Source: an uncultured Sphingobacteriales bacterium
GTDB taxonomy: Bacteria > Bacteroidota > Bacteroidia > Chitinophagales > Chitinophagaceae
DNA: 34,361 bases
Assembly: GCA_946887085.1 (NCBI GenBank)
Contig: CAMPKG010000001.1
Span: 1-34,361 of the forward strand
Direction: 5' to 3'
Part shown: in pieces, positions 17,607-26,327 of the stretch
Layout of the letters: each line of letters opens with the position of its first letter
Numbering within the stretch: the stretch's first letter is position 1
Translations under genes and position numbers: made by a program
The notes under the pieces: model-generated
The model's input: the letters and a program-made list of their open reading frames with translations, nothing else
Databases searched by the model: none
What the model was told of the DNA's origin: nothing

Positions 17607-18485
17607 TCAGGAGACGATCCTGCATTGTCTTATCTCAATCGCAGCCCCTTTTTTCTTGTTATAGAGCAAACTGCTCCCACCTGACGATATGAAAGCACGC
17701 GCATCCTCTTCGCCGGGCGCAGGAAAAATAAGTTGCTGGATCTTGCTGCCCTTCAAATCAGTGCGATAGATGGCAAAGGAGCCAGACTTCATGGAGGAAA
17801 AATAGACCCAGGTACCCTTGTTATCAAATACAGGCCAGCCGTCTCTTACTTGAGGCGTATTTGTAAGGTTTGCCGCTTTTAGTGTCTTGGTGTCCATGAC
17901 GTACACGTCATCTTCAACATCATCATTTCTCAGAAAAACGATTCGTTTCATATCGGGTGAATAACGGGCGCAAGTCTCATTTTCTGCAGTGGCTGTCATT
18001 CTTTCTGTCTTTTCGTTGCTGAGTGTGTGCCGGTAGACATCCAGCGAACCATTGCCGCGAGTAGAGTTAAACAGCAAATACCGGCCATCAGGACTGAAAT
18101 AGGGATGGATGTCGCGCCCGGCATGCGAGGTGATGCGTTTTACCTCCGTTGTGTTAAGATCCAGCAGGTAAATTTCTTCATTGCCATCGCGGTCACTCGT
18201 AAAAGCTACCATTTCATTCTTTACGTCCCAGTCGGGGAAATTGTCATTGTGCTTCCCGTCAGACAGCGAACGTTGCTTACCTGTGGTGAGATTTTTAATA
18301 TATATCTGCCATTTGCCGCTTTCGTTGGATTGGTAGAGGATCGAACGGTTGTCTTTCGAAAGACGGGGATAGGCCAGTTCTTTACCAGCAATTGATAATA
18401 TGGTTTCGCAATCTCTTGTCTGTGCAGTTGCGGCAAGGCAGGAAAGGACCGAGCACATACCTGGTATGATTCCACGAAAAAACAT
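17607..18485 (-). CDS. TolB-like (PD40 repeat) beta-propeller protein, secreted
   Basis: The 292-residue protein carries about six PD40/WD40-like TolB repeats, such as RLSKDNRSILYQSNESGKW, the FTSDRDGNEEIYLLD repeat and the FSPDGRYLLFNSTRGNGSLDVYR repeat. The N-terminus MFFRGIIPGMCSVLSCLAATAQ reads as a signal peptide, so it should lie in the periplasm. An internal Met10 (18458) is an alternative start but would shorten the leader. The annotated ATG is inside the 3' arm of a 23-bp hairpin that also serves as terminator for the upstream lipoprotein gene. TolB propellers usually bind proteins or polysaccharides; no partner is visible. Confidence 0.85.
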   Translation of the reverse strand: MFFRGIIPGMCSVLSCLAATAQTRDCETILSIAGKELAYPRLSKDNRSILYQSNESGKWQIYIKNLTTGKQRSLSDGKHNDNFPDWDVKNEMVAFTSDRDGNEEIYLLDLNTTEVKRITSHAGRDIHPYFSPDGRYLLFNSTRGNGSLDVYRHTLSNEKTERMTATAENETCARYSPDMKRIVFLRNDDVEDDVYVMDTKTLKAANLTNTPQVRDGWPVFDNKGTWVYFSSMKSGSFAIYRTDLKGSKIQQLIFPAPGEEDARAFISSGGSSLLYNKKKGAAIEIRQCRIVS

Positions 18486-18527
18486 AAGGCGCTAAGTTTG
18501 AAATAAACTTAGCGCCTTATGTTTTTT
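18477..18527. terminator. Perfect 23-bp hairpin, terminator overlapping a start codon
   Basis: 18477-18499 and 18505-18527 are exact reverse complements (23 bp) with a 5-nt loop (GAAAT on the plus strand). On the minus strand it ends in TTTTTT and lies about 50 nt past the stop of the lipoprotein gene, fitting an intrinsic terminator. The ATG of the TolB-like gene (18485-18483) is inside the arm. Confidence 0.8.
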
Positions 18528-18579
18528 GATGATACTCAAAAAAAGTTAATCACCCTTATTTTCACCCTGTGTGCATTGG

Positions 18580-20208
18580 CTATAATTTGCCGTTGACATC
18601 GGTATAAGTGCCTGTGATCGTTACGTTCGTACCCTTAGTTACCGTACCGTATATAGCCACGGTGTTATTGGTTCCAACAAACTCCAAAGTAGAGTTGCTA
18701 GCCAATTGAAGGTTGCCATAAATGGTCAGGTTACCCTGTATTTTCAGTTTCCCGCCGCCATCAACCTTCAGGTATTTGTTCGGCGCGCCTGTAACCAGCG
18801 AACCCTGTACAGTGAGCGTACCACCGCTCTTTACGTCCAGGTCTTTTGTAAGTGCCATTGTGCCGCAATAAAATAATGTGCCCTGGATGACTGACGAATG
18901 CAAGGTTACTGATCCTTTGTATTGCAGGTTCTGGTTTTGGCTCACGTTCAGGTTATTGCCGCCCGTATAAGTGGGCAGCGATGTGCAAGAGGAAGCGATT
19001 GTTGCCGGTATTATTTTCATGATCTTCAAACCACCTCGGCCCGATGCTACGAAAAGAAAATTGTCTTTGCTTTTTACGTAGTTAATGGAGTTGCCAATCC
19101 CGAAACCAAATGCACCAACCAGCTTCAGTGAATGGTTGTTGGTATTCTCGGTACAGACATAAGTTCCGGCTGCACCGTTGGCTGCAAATATCAGCTGATT
19201 GTTGTATGAAACCGCATTGGTAACGATATCGTCGTTGTTAAGTACTCCAGGCAGGCTTGTTGGCAATGTGATCTCACCTGTTTTTGAGCCGCTATTGACA
19301 TTGTAATACTTGATACCACCTTTGCCATTAGCGATCACCAGGTATTCGCTATTAAAATCCATGGTGCGTTTGGCTTCGGCCAGGTCGGTGCCAAGGCTGA
19401 TATTTTTTACGAGGCCGTTGCCTGATTTATTGTAGATGTTCACGCCATTGCTGCCCGTGAGTACGGCATAATAAGTGGAATTGGCGGCAACGCTACGTGC
19501 ATCAGACAGCGTCGTACTGCCTGTGGTCTGCAAGTTTGCAGGGTTGATCACGTATACCCCGCCGGTTGTACCTGTGGTAACATAAACCTTATTGTCTGAT
19601 GCGATGACACCAGTTCCTGCGAAGCTGGGTAAATGTGCAGATTGAAATGTACTGGTAGGCACTCCGTTCTGCAACTGAAGATAACCAACAATGGCAGGGC
19701 TGGTCGCAGATGAGGAAGAATTGACGTCTTTAGCCCCGGCTATAAACAATTTATTGTCGAGGTATGCGATTGCGCTGATGTCGATAGTTGGGAAGATGAC
19801 ACTGGTTACCAGCTGGGGAGTTATGGCGGCGCTGATATTGAAGACGTCGATCGCTCCTTTATATTTTGCGCCCTCCATGTTGTACGATATATAGGCATAG
19901 TTGCCGTTGATCTCAACATGTGTGGCACGGAGGGTATCCCCCTGGTGTATCGGGGCAGAAACCGATGCCACCAGTTCCAATGGATATTCATTGGTTGAGG
20001 TGTCTGCGGTGGTTTTTTTATTCGCGATGCCGTCAGGGTCAATAAAGATAACACCGGCGTCAGAAGTGCTTACGCGGCCACTTAATTCGGTTCCATCACT
20101 GTTAATCACGACTTCTCCGTGCTGGTCGTCTTTTGTCTTGTCCTTTTTACAACCCGTTGATATCGAACAAAGAAGAATGATCAAAAAAAAATAAGAAAGC
20201 TCTCTCAT
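18580..20208 (-). CDS. Lipoprotein with beta-propeller and beta-helix regions
   Basis: The N-terminus MRELSYFFLIILLCSISTGCKKD is a lipoprotein signal with Cys20 as the likely lipidated residue. Residues about 75-400 form repeated short blades (VEINGNYAYISYNMEGAKYKG, then ISAIAYLDNKLFIAGAKD and others), like LVIVD-type propellers. From about residue 420 the pattern changes to short regular beta turns (GGTLTVQGSLV, GGKLKIQGNLTIYGNLQL), as in a right-handed beta-helix. The function is unknown; it is probably at the cell envelope. The gene has a textbook promoter and its own hairpin terminator. Confidence 0.85.
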   Translation of the reverse strand: MRELSYFFLIILLCSISTGCKKDKTKDDQHGEVVINSDGTELSGRVSTSDAGVIFIDPDGIANKKTTADTSTNEYPLELVASVSAPIHQGDTLRATHVEINGNYAYISYNMEGAKYKGAIDVFNISAAITPQLVTSVIFPTIDISAIAYLDNKLFIAGAKDVNSSSSATSPAIVGYLQLQNGVPTSTFQSAHLPSFAGTGVIASDNKVYVTTGTTGGVYVINPANLQTTGSTTLSDARSVAANSTYYAVLTGSNGVNIYNKSGNGLVKNISLGTDLAEAKRTMDFNSEYLVIANGKGGIKYYNVNSGSKTGEITLPTSLPGVLNNDDIVTNAVSYNNQLIFAANGAAGTYVCTENTNNHSLKLVGAFGFGIGNSINYVKSKDNFLFVASGRGGLKIMKIIPATIASSCTSLPTYTGGNNLNVSQNQNLQYKGSVTLHSSVIQGTLFYCGTMALTKDLDVKSGGTLTVQGSLVTGAPNKYLKVDGGGKLKIQGNLTIYGNLQLASNSTLEFVGTNNTVAIYGTVTKGTNVTITGTYTDVNGKL

Positions 20209-20234
20209 AGCCAGACATCTATATGTTACAACTG

Positions 20235-20265
20235 CAAAGATATAATGTCTAAATAAAAGCCCAAA
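20235..20265 (-). promoter_or_regulatory. Textbook Bacteroidota promoter for the propeller lipoprotein
   Basis: On the minus strand TTTG (complement of 20262-20265), 19 nt, then TATCTTTG (complement of 20235-20242): an exact match to TTTG-N19-TAnnTTTG, about 27 nt before the ATG. Confidence 0.8.
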
Positions 20266-20344
20266 ATCAGTTTAGGTGACTTGCATCACTCTTTATGGCA
20301 CCGTTTAGCTTTATTTTTATTTCCGGTTCGTATCTTCCTTGCCT

Positions 20345-23300
20345 ATGAAATTATCCACCTATACAAAACTATATTTAGGTTTTGCTGTCGCAATACTTTT
20401 AGCCATATTCATCGGCACAGCCAATTATTTGACATTTCAGAATCAAGCCGATGAGAGCAATTGGCTAAGGCATTCCTATGAAGTCAATAATAAGATCGCA
20501 GAGGTACACAACCTTGCAATCGAAATGCAGTCGAGGCGCCGCGGATACCGCCTCACGAACAGGAGTGAGTTCCTTCAACCTTATTTTGCAGCGCGTCTCC
20601 AAATATTTCCGAGTATAAAAGAGCTGCAGGACCTTGTAACGGAAAATATAACCCAGCAAAAAAATGCTGATAAACTAGCTACCGACATCAGTGCGCTGAT
20701 TAGTTATTGGGAGAGCCTTTCAACAGATTCACAAACGTCGGACCAGGAAATCCTCGATATCACGGTGCATGAAAAAAGGCTAACGGATATAATACGTGAA
20801 GATGTAGCGGCAATGTTGGGCGAGGAAACAAGGCTTCTGAATGAACGACAGGTGACCAATGAACAAGCGCTTGCTGAAGCAAAAATCATATCTATAGCAG
20901 GGACAGTATTGGTTCAACTTATCATCATTGTACTCATTTACTTTATCATTAGAGAATTTCGCAACAGGCAGAAAGCGGAACAAAAAGTGCAGGAAAATCT
21001 TGCCGAGGTAAATCAATTAAACGAGGAAGCAAACAACAGAAACTGGCTGTTAAGCGGAGTGTCCAATGTGAACGATGGACTTCAGGGGAAAGACGATTTG
21101 GACGGTCTTGCTGAAGGTATTGTCAACTCTGTCGTGAGTTACATTGATGCGCCGGCCGGAGCTCTGTATGTGTACAACGACGATCACAGGAGATTGGAAA
21201 TGAAGGCTTCAGCTTCGCTACCCGCGGGAGTAAAGACGATCTACAATATTGGCGAGGGCCTGATTGGCCAGGCAGCCAACTTCAATGAAGCGGTGGTTAC
21301 TAAAAATATTCCCGCCGAATATTGGACGCTGCAATCGGCTGCCGGCAATGCGTTGCCGGGAGAAGTAATTTGCCTGCCCCTTCGGCTAAATAAGGAATTG
21401 AAAGGAGTTTTGGAGATAGCCAGGTTCGGTAGATTTACGCCGGCGGACGTCGATTTGCTTAACACTATAGGCGATAATATTGCTATGGCCATTAGTTCGA
21501 CAGATGCGAGGGAGAAGGTTATGGCATTGCTTGAGCAGGTGCAAGAGCAAAAAATCCATCTGCAAAACCAACAGGAAGAATTACGCCAGACCAACGAAGA
21601 ACTGACCCGACAGGCTGAAACACTCCAGGCATCTGAAGAAGAGCTGCGCGTGCAGGAAGAGGAGTTGCGTCAGATGAATGTAGAGCTGGAGGAGAAGAAT
21701 GAAGCGGTAGAAATATCGCGCAGGGCGCTTTCCAATAAAGCCCGCGAGTTAGAGATTACTGGCAAATACAAATCGGAGTTTTTGGCGAATATGTCTCATG
21801 AGCTGCGTACACCGTTAAACAGCATTCTTATCCTGGCAAAACTTCTTTCTGAAAATAAAGCCAGCAACCTTACAGACAAACAGACAGAGTATTCGCGTAT
21901 CATTCACAAATCTGGTACCGATCTGTTGAATCTGATAAACGATATTCTTGACCTGTCGAAGATAGAAGCAGGCAAGGTAGACCTGTTCTTTGAAGATGTG
22001 AGTACCGACGGCATGTTAGATGACTTAGGGGAAACGTTCATGGTAGTGTCGGAACAAAAAGGCATCAAATTCATTCGGCAGAAAGGTAAAGGGGTGCCCG
22101 ATGCTATCTGTACGGACAAGTTGAGGCTGGAGCAGGTGATCAAGAATCTGTTGTCCAACGCCTTCAAGTTCACGCCGAATGAAGGCACAGTCATACTTGC
22201 GTTAAATGCCGTAAAAAAGAAAAGCGCGCAAGGTGGAGATGATATTCCCGTTATTGAAATAGCCGTTACTGATACGGGTATCGGAATATCGGAGGATAAA
22301 CAGCAGCTGATATTTGAGGCCTTCCAGCAGGCAGATGGGTCGACCAATCGGAAATATGGTGGCACGGGATTGGGCTTATCGATAAGTAAAGAGCTAATAA
22401 GGAAACTGGGAGGCGAAATACAGCTGAAAAGTACGGAAGGCAAAGGTAGTACCTTCTCTGTTTATCTGCCGATAGATAAAAATGCATCAGCTGATATAGA
22501 AGATACCGTGCAGGAAGCTGAAGTGCCTGAAATTTCCGCCGACCAGATGAGTGACGTGATTGTTCAGAACCAGGTACCTGACGATCGTGACCGTTTACAG
22601 AAAGGCGATAAGGTAATGCTTGTTATTGAGGACGACCCGGCGTTTGCATCCGTGGTGCAGGATTTTGCACATGGAAGAGGATTTAAAACGATAGTGGCGC
22701 TTGCGGGTGATGAAGGATTGTTCTACGTCCGGCAGTATAAACCATCAGCAATCATTCTCGATATGCAGTTGCCTGTTCTTGACGGTTGGTCGCTTTTGAA
22801 AATACTGAAGGCTGATGCTAAACTGAAGCACATACCGGTGCACGTAATATCCGGCACAGACAACCTTGAAAAATTGGGAGATGCTGCGATCGCATATTTG
22901 AAAAAACCAATCGAGAAAGAAGACCTGGAGAATGCGTTTAACACCATCAGCAAGCATATTGCCAATGACGTAAAAAAGGTACTGGTGATATCCGGAAGCC
23001 ATTTGAAAAACGACGACTCACTTACCAAGGTATTAAGCGAGCGCCACCCCGATATGCAGGCTTTTTATGCTTCCTCGGACGTCGAAGCAATCGCCGTTCT
23101 GCAAAAAGAGAAGTTTGATTGTGTGGTTGTTGACATAGGCGCCGACTTAAAAAAGGGCATTGAGGAGGTTAAGCGCATTTACCAGCTAACAAAGACCAGT
23201 AACACGCCGGTGATAATATACCTGGATAAAGATCTTGATAACAAAGATGAGCTGGCGTTAAAGAAGGTATCTGACGCAGTAATCCGGGACTCGCGCGATG

Positions 23301-23782
23301 CCAAAAACCGTTTGATGGATGAATTGGAGCTATTCTTGTATAAAGTTGAAGAAGATACACCCAAGCCCGGCCGGCGACCCAGGGCTGCAATGGTTGATGA
23401 AAAAGTGCTATCTGGTAAAAAAGTATTGCTTGCAGACGATGACATGCGTAATGTATTTGCACTCACAACCTTACTGGAAGAATACGAAATGAGCGTGATC
23501 ACGGCCAGCGATGGAAGGGAAGCATTAGAGCAACTTTATGCAAATCCGGATACGGATATGGTGTTGATGGACGTAATGATGCCTGAGATGGACGGTTATG
23601 AAGCTACCAGAAAAATACGGGCGGATAAACGTTTCTTCAACTTGCCTATCATTTCCCTGACGGCCAAAGCTATGCAGGGCGACCGGGAAAAATCCATCCA
23701 GGCGGGTGCATCAGATTATATCACCAAGCCTGTGGATGGCAGCAAGCTAATTTCTTTAATGCGCGTTTGGTTATCTGTGTAA
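20345..23782 (+). CDS. Membrane hybrid histidine kinase: CHASE3-GAF-coiled coil-HisKA-HATPase-REC-REC-REC
   Basis: The 1145-residue protein starts at ATG 20345. Order: TM1 (about 8-27), periplasmic CHASE3-like helical domain (about 30-180), TM2 (about 181-203), GAF (about 229-385), Glu/Gln-rich coiled coil (about 386-470), HisKA with His485 (SHELRTPLNS), HATPase with NLLSNAFKFT, DTGIGI and GTGLGLSIS (about 590-705), receiver 1 with Asp806, a degenerate receiver 2 that keeps an Asp at 930 but lacks the acidic pocket and the lysine, and receiver 3 with Asp1076 (VLMDVMMPEMDG). It leads a four-gene operon; the CheR-like gene starts one base after its stop codon. There is no DNA-binding output, so signal must pass to another protein. 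The stimulus is unknown. Confidence 0.93.
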   Translation: MKLSTYTKLYLGFAVAILLAIFIGTANYLTFQNQADESNWLRHSYEVNNKIAEVHNLAIEMQSRRRGYRLTNRSEFLQPYFAARLQIFPSIKELQDLVTENITQQKNADKLATDISALISYWESLSTDSQTSDQEILDITVHEKRLTDIIREDVAAMLGEETRLLNERQVTNEQALAEAKIISIAGTVLVQLIIIVLIYFIIREFRNRQKAEQKVQENLAEVNQLNEEANNRNWLLSGVSNVNDGLQGKDDLDGLAEGIVNSVVSYIDAPAGALYVYNDDHRRLEMKASASLPAGVKTIYNIGEGLIGQAANFNEAVVTKNIPAEYWTLQSAAGNALPGEVICLPLRLNKELKGVLEIARFGRFTPADVDLLNTIGDNIAMAISSTDAREKVMALLEQVQEQKIHLQNQQEELRQTNEELTRQAETLQASEEELRVQEEELRQMNVELEEKNEAVEISRRALSNKARELEITGKYKSEFLANMSHELRTPLNSILILAKLLSENKASNLTDKQTEYSRIIHKSGTDLLNLINDILDLSKIEAGKVDLFFEDVSTDGMLDDLGETFMVVSEQKGIKFIRQKGKGVPDAICTDKLRLEQVIKNLLSNAFKFTPNEGTVILALNAVKKKSAQGGDDIPVIEIAVTDTGIGISEDKQQLIFEAFQQADGSTNRKYGGTGLGLSISKELIRKLGGEIQLKSTEGKGSTFSVYLPIDKNASADIEDTVQEAEVPEISADQMSDVIVQNQVPDDRDRLQKGDKVMLVIEDDPAFASVVQDFAHGRGFKTIVALAGDEGLFYVRQYKPSAIILDMQLPVLDGWSLLKILKADAKLKHIPVHVISGTDNLEKLGDAAIAYLKKPIEKEDLENAFNTISKHIANDVKKVLVISGSHLKNDDSLTKVLSERHPDMQAFYASSDVEAIAVLQKEKFDCVVVDIGADLKKGIEEVKRIYQLTKTSNTPVIIYLDKDLDNKDELALKKVSDAVIRDSRDAKNRLMDELELFLYKVEEDTPKPGRRPRAAMVDEKVLSGKKVLLADDDMRNVFALTTLLEEYEMSVITASDGREALEQLYANPDTDMVLMDVMMPEMDGYEATRKIRADKRFFNLPIISLTAKAMQGDREKSIQAGASDYITKPVDGSKLISLMRVWLSV

Positions 23783-23783
23783 A

Positions 23784-24626
23784 ATGACAGGAGATGGGAT
23801 ATATATATCAGCAGAAGAACTTGCCGAAGTGCTGGATATCATCAACCAATATTATGGTTACGATTTCCACGATTATGCCACGGCATCTATTAAACGCAGG
23901 GTTTTGCGTTGTATGGAGATGAGCAATATCAGGAATGCTTACGACCTGAAGTATCGTCTCGTCAACGACCGGGAGTATTTTAACTGGTTTCTAGAGTCTA
24001 TTACCGTTAATGTAACAGAAATGTTCCGTGACCCTGAGTTTTATAAAGAACTCAGGCAAAAGATATTTCCCAAACTTGCCACTTATCCTGTCATCAAAAT
24101 CTGGCATGCCGGCTGCGCAACAGGTGAAGAAGTTTACTCTATGGCCATTATGTTGCACGAAGAAGGCCTGCTTGACAGAACCAAAATATACGCCACCGAT
24201 GTCAACCCGTTGAATATCGACAAAGCCCGTAAAGGGATAATGCCTTTGCAACAGATGAAAAGCTATACACAGAACTACATTAATGCAGGCGGGAAAGCGG
24301 AGTTTGCAGGCTACTACACAGCCCGGTATAACAATGCGATCATCCGTAAGGAGCTAAAAAAAAACATACTATTCTCGCAGCATAACCTGGTAACAGATCA
24401 GGCTTTTAATGAATTTCAGCTGGTGTGTTGCCGAAACGTGCTGATATATTTCAACAAGGCCTTGCAGAACAAAGCCGTAAACCTGTTTTACGACAGCTTG
24501 TCGCCCCTGGGATATATTGCACTTGGTACGAAAGAATCACTGCTTTTTACGGAGTTACGCGATAAGTTTGATGTAGTAAGCGCAGCAAATAAAATTTACA
24601 AGAAGAAAAAACTGCAGAATAAATGA
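23784..24626 (+). CDS. CheR-type SAM-dependent protein methyltransferase
   Basis: The 280-residue protein has the CheR N-terminal helical domain (IINQYYGYDFHDYATASIKRR), then the methyltransferase domain with TEMFRDP, the SAM-binding loop HAGCATGEE (from residue 108), YATDVNP and CRNVLIYF. CheR methylates glutamates of chemoreceptors. Here there is no receptor, CheA or CheW in the window, no C-terminal TPR and no VxxFW tether. The gene sits 1 nt after the hybrid kinase and overlaps the CheB-like gene by 4 nt (ATGA), so all are co-translated. The kinase coiled coil is a possible substrate (inference). Confidence 0.93.
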   Translation: MTGDGIYISAEELAEVLDIINQYYGYDFHDYATASIKRRVLRCMEMSNIRNAYDLKYRLVNDREYFNWFLESITVNVTEMFRDPEFYKELRQKIFPKLATYPVIKIWHAGCATGEEVYSMAIMLHEEGLLDRTKIYATDVNPLNIDKARKGIMPLQQMKSYTQNYINAGGKAEFAGYYTARYNNAIIRKELKKNILFSQHNLVTDQAFNEFQLVCCRNVLIYFNKALQNKAVNLFYDSLSPLGYIALGTKESLLFTELRDKFDVVSAANKIYKKKKLQNK

Positions 24627-25186
24627 CAGAGATTGTGGCTATAGGGGGGTCTGCGGGCAGTTTGTCGGGGATAATAGATATTCTCAAGGTATTACCTGAA
24701 AAATTTGATTTTACGATGGTGGTTGTTATCCATCGCCTTCGTAACGTGTCAAGCGATATGCAAAAAGTATTGGCAGGCGCTAATAATATTGACGTGCATG
24801 AACCTGAGGATAAAGAGGTTATTAAAAAAAGTGTAGTGTACCTGGCACCGCAGAACTATCACCTTCAACTGGAGGAGGATAAAACTTTCAGCCTCGATTA
24901 TTCAGAACCGGTTAATTTTAGCCGTCCGTCGATCGACGTCACCTTCGATTGTATAGCCTCGGTGTATGGAAAAACCGCGGCTGCAATTTTACTGAGCGGC
25001 GCTAATGAGGATGGGGCTTACGGCATTTCGCGGATATTGAAGAAGGGAGGGATGGCGATTGTTCAGGATCCTGCTTCGGCAGAGTATGCGATCATGCCAA
25101 AGGCTGCCATCGCTAAAAACAAAAAGGCAAGGATATATAAACCTGACGACATCGTGAGCTACATAAAAACTATCTGTAGAAACTAA
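24623..25186 (+). CDS. CheB-type methylesterase domain without receiver
   Basis: The 187-residue protein is only the CheB catalytic domain. The triad is visible: Ser10 in GGSAGS, His37 in VVIHRLR and Asp130 in SGANEDGA. Classical CheB has an N-terminal receiver that inhibits the esterase until phosphorylated; this one lacks it, so it would be always active or controlled by contact with a separate receiver, such as those of the kinases beside it. It overlaps the CheR-like gene by 4 nt and is followed 7 nt later by the REC-histidine kinase. Confidence 0.92.
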   Translation: MTEIVAIGGSAGSLSGIIDILKVLPEKFDFTMVVVIHRLRNVSSDMQKVLAGANNIDVHEPEDKEVIKKSVVYLAPQNYHLQLEEDKTFSLDYSEPVNFSRPSIDVTFDCIASVYGKTAAAILLSGANEDGAYGISRILKKGGMAIVQDPASAEYAIMPKAAIAKNKKARIYKPDDIVSYIKTICRN

Positions 25187-25192
25187 GAGATC

Positions 25193-26299
25193 ATGCAGGC
25201 AAATCATACCGGTTTCAAGGTATTGCTGGTTGACGACAGGGAAGAAAACCTTGTCGTTTTGGAGGAGATGCTGGCCAAAGAGGGCAGGGTATTTTTAAGG
25301 GCTACCTCCGGCAATGATGCGCTGAAAACAGTGCTGAAATACGAGGACATCGGCCTCGTTATGCTGGATGTGCAAATGCCTGGCATGGACGGGTTTGAAG
25401 TAGCCAGGATACTAAAGTCGAACGTGAAGACCCGTGATATTTCGATCATTTTTGTAACAGCCATCAGCAAAGAGGAGCAATATGTGCTGAAGGGATTTAA
25501 GGAAGGTGCTGTTGACTATCTGCAAAAGCCATTGGACGTTAATGTTACTATAGCAAAGGTGGCAGTATTTGAACGTTTGTATTTCTTTCAGCAGAGGTTG
25601 AAAAACACGCACTCTGAAGTTAGCAAGGTAAATAAACAGCTTGAGCAGTTTGTCTACATAGTGGCACATGATCTTAAGTCGCCATTGGCAGGTATTATCG
25701 GTTTGCTTTCCATTATGAATGAAGAGAAAGACATTGTGGAGAACCCGGTGATGAGGGAATATCTCGACCTCATTTCAAATGCTGCCGGTCACCTTTCGGA
25801 AATGATCACCTCATTGCTTGAACAGTCGCGGAAAAATCTCGAGCACCAGGCCAGCGAGAATTTTGATGTAGATGAAATGGTGAAACAGATAGCACACCTG
25901 CTATTCCCGCCATCACACGTTAAGATCAATGTGGTCGATAAACTGCCATCAGTACATACGCGGAAGGTAAAGCTGCAGCAGGTATTTCAAAACCTGATGA
26001 GTAACGCTATCAAGTATAGCGACAAAAAAGATGGACGTATAGACATCGGGTATGCAGACGAAGGTGATCGCTACCTTTTTTATGTGAAAGATAATGGGCC
26101 TGGCATTTCGCTGGCCGACCAGGATAAAATATTTAACCTGTTCCAGACCTCAACAAACAAATCGAATTCTCAGTCTGACGATAGCACGGGCGTGGGGCTA
26201 AATATCGTAAAACTAACTGTTGAAGAACAGGGAGGAAAAATATGGGCTGATTCGATACCCGGAGAAGGCAGCTGCTCCAACTTTACATGGATGAAATAA
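25193..26299 (+). CDS. REC-histidine kinase (receiver at N-terminus)
   Basis: The 368-residue soluble protein has an N-terminal receiver (LLVDDREEN; phospho-acceptor Asp59 in VMLDVQMPGMDG; conserved Lys in LQKPL), then HisKA with His159 (VAHDLKSPLAG) and HATPase with NLMSNAIKYS, DNGPGIS and GVGLNIVK. There is no membrane segment and no DNA-binding domain. The receiver probably takes a phosphate from the hybrid kinase or from another source and then sets this kinase's activity, so the operon could form a phosphorelay (inference). The gene is last in the operon and is followed at once by a bidirectional terminator. Confidence 0.93.
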   Translation: MQANHTGFKVLLVDDREENLVVLEEMLAKEGRVFLRATSGNDALKTVLKYEDIGLVMLDVQMPGMDGFEVARILKSNVKTRDISIIFVTAISKEEQYVLKGFKEGAVDYLQKPLDVNVTIAKVAVFERLYFFQQRLKNTHSEVSKVNKQLEQFVYIVAHDLKSPLAGIIGLLSIMNEEKDIVENPVMREYLDLISNAAGHLSEMITSLLEQSRKNLEHQASENFDVDEMVKQIAHLLFPPSHVKINVVDKLPSVHTRKVKLQQVFQNLMSNAIKYSDKKDGRIDIGYADEGDRYLFYVKDNGPGISLADQDKIFNLFQTSTNKSNSQSDDSTGVGLNIVKLTVEEQGGKIWADSIPGEGSCSNFTWMK

Positions 26300-26327
26300 A
26301 AAAAGTACCACTGGGCACTTTTTTTTA
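26297..26327. terminator. Bidirectional terminator after the signalling operon
   Basis: An A-rich arm AAAAAAAGT (26297 onward) pairs with ACTTTTTTTT (26317-26326) around an inner CC/GG stem. It overlaps the stop codons of both convergent genes and can end transcription in both directions. Confidence 0.7.
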
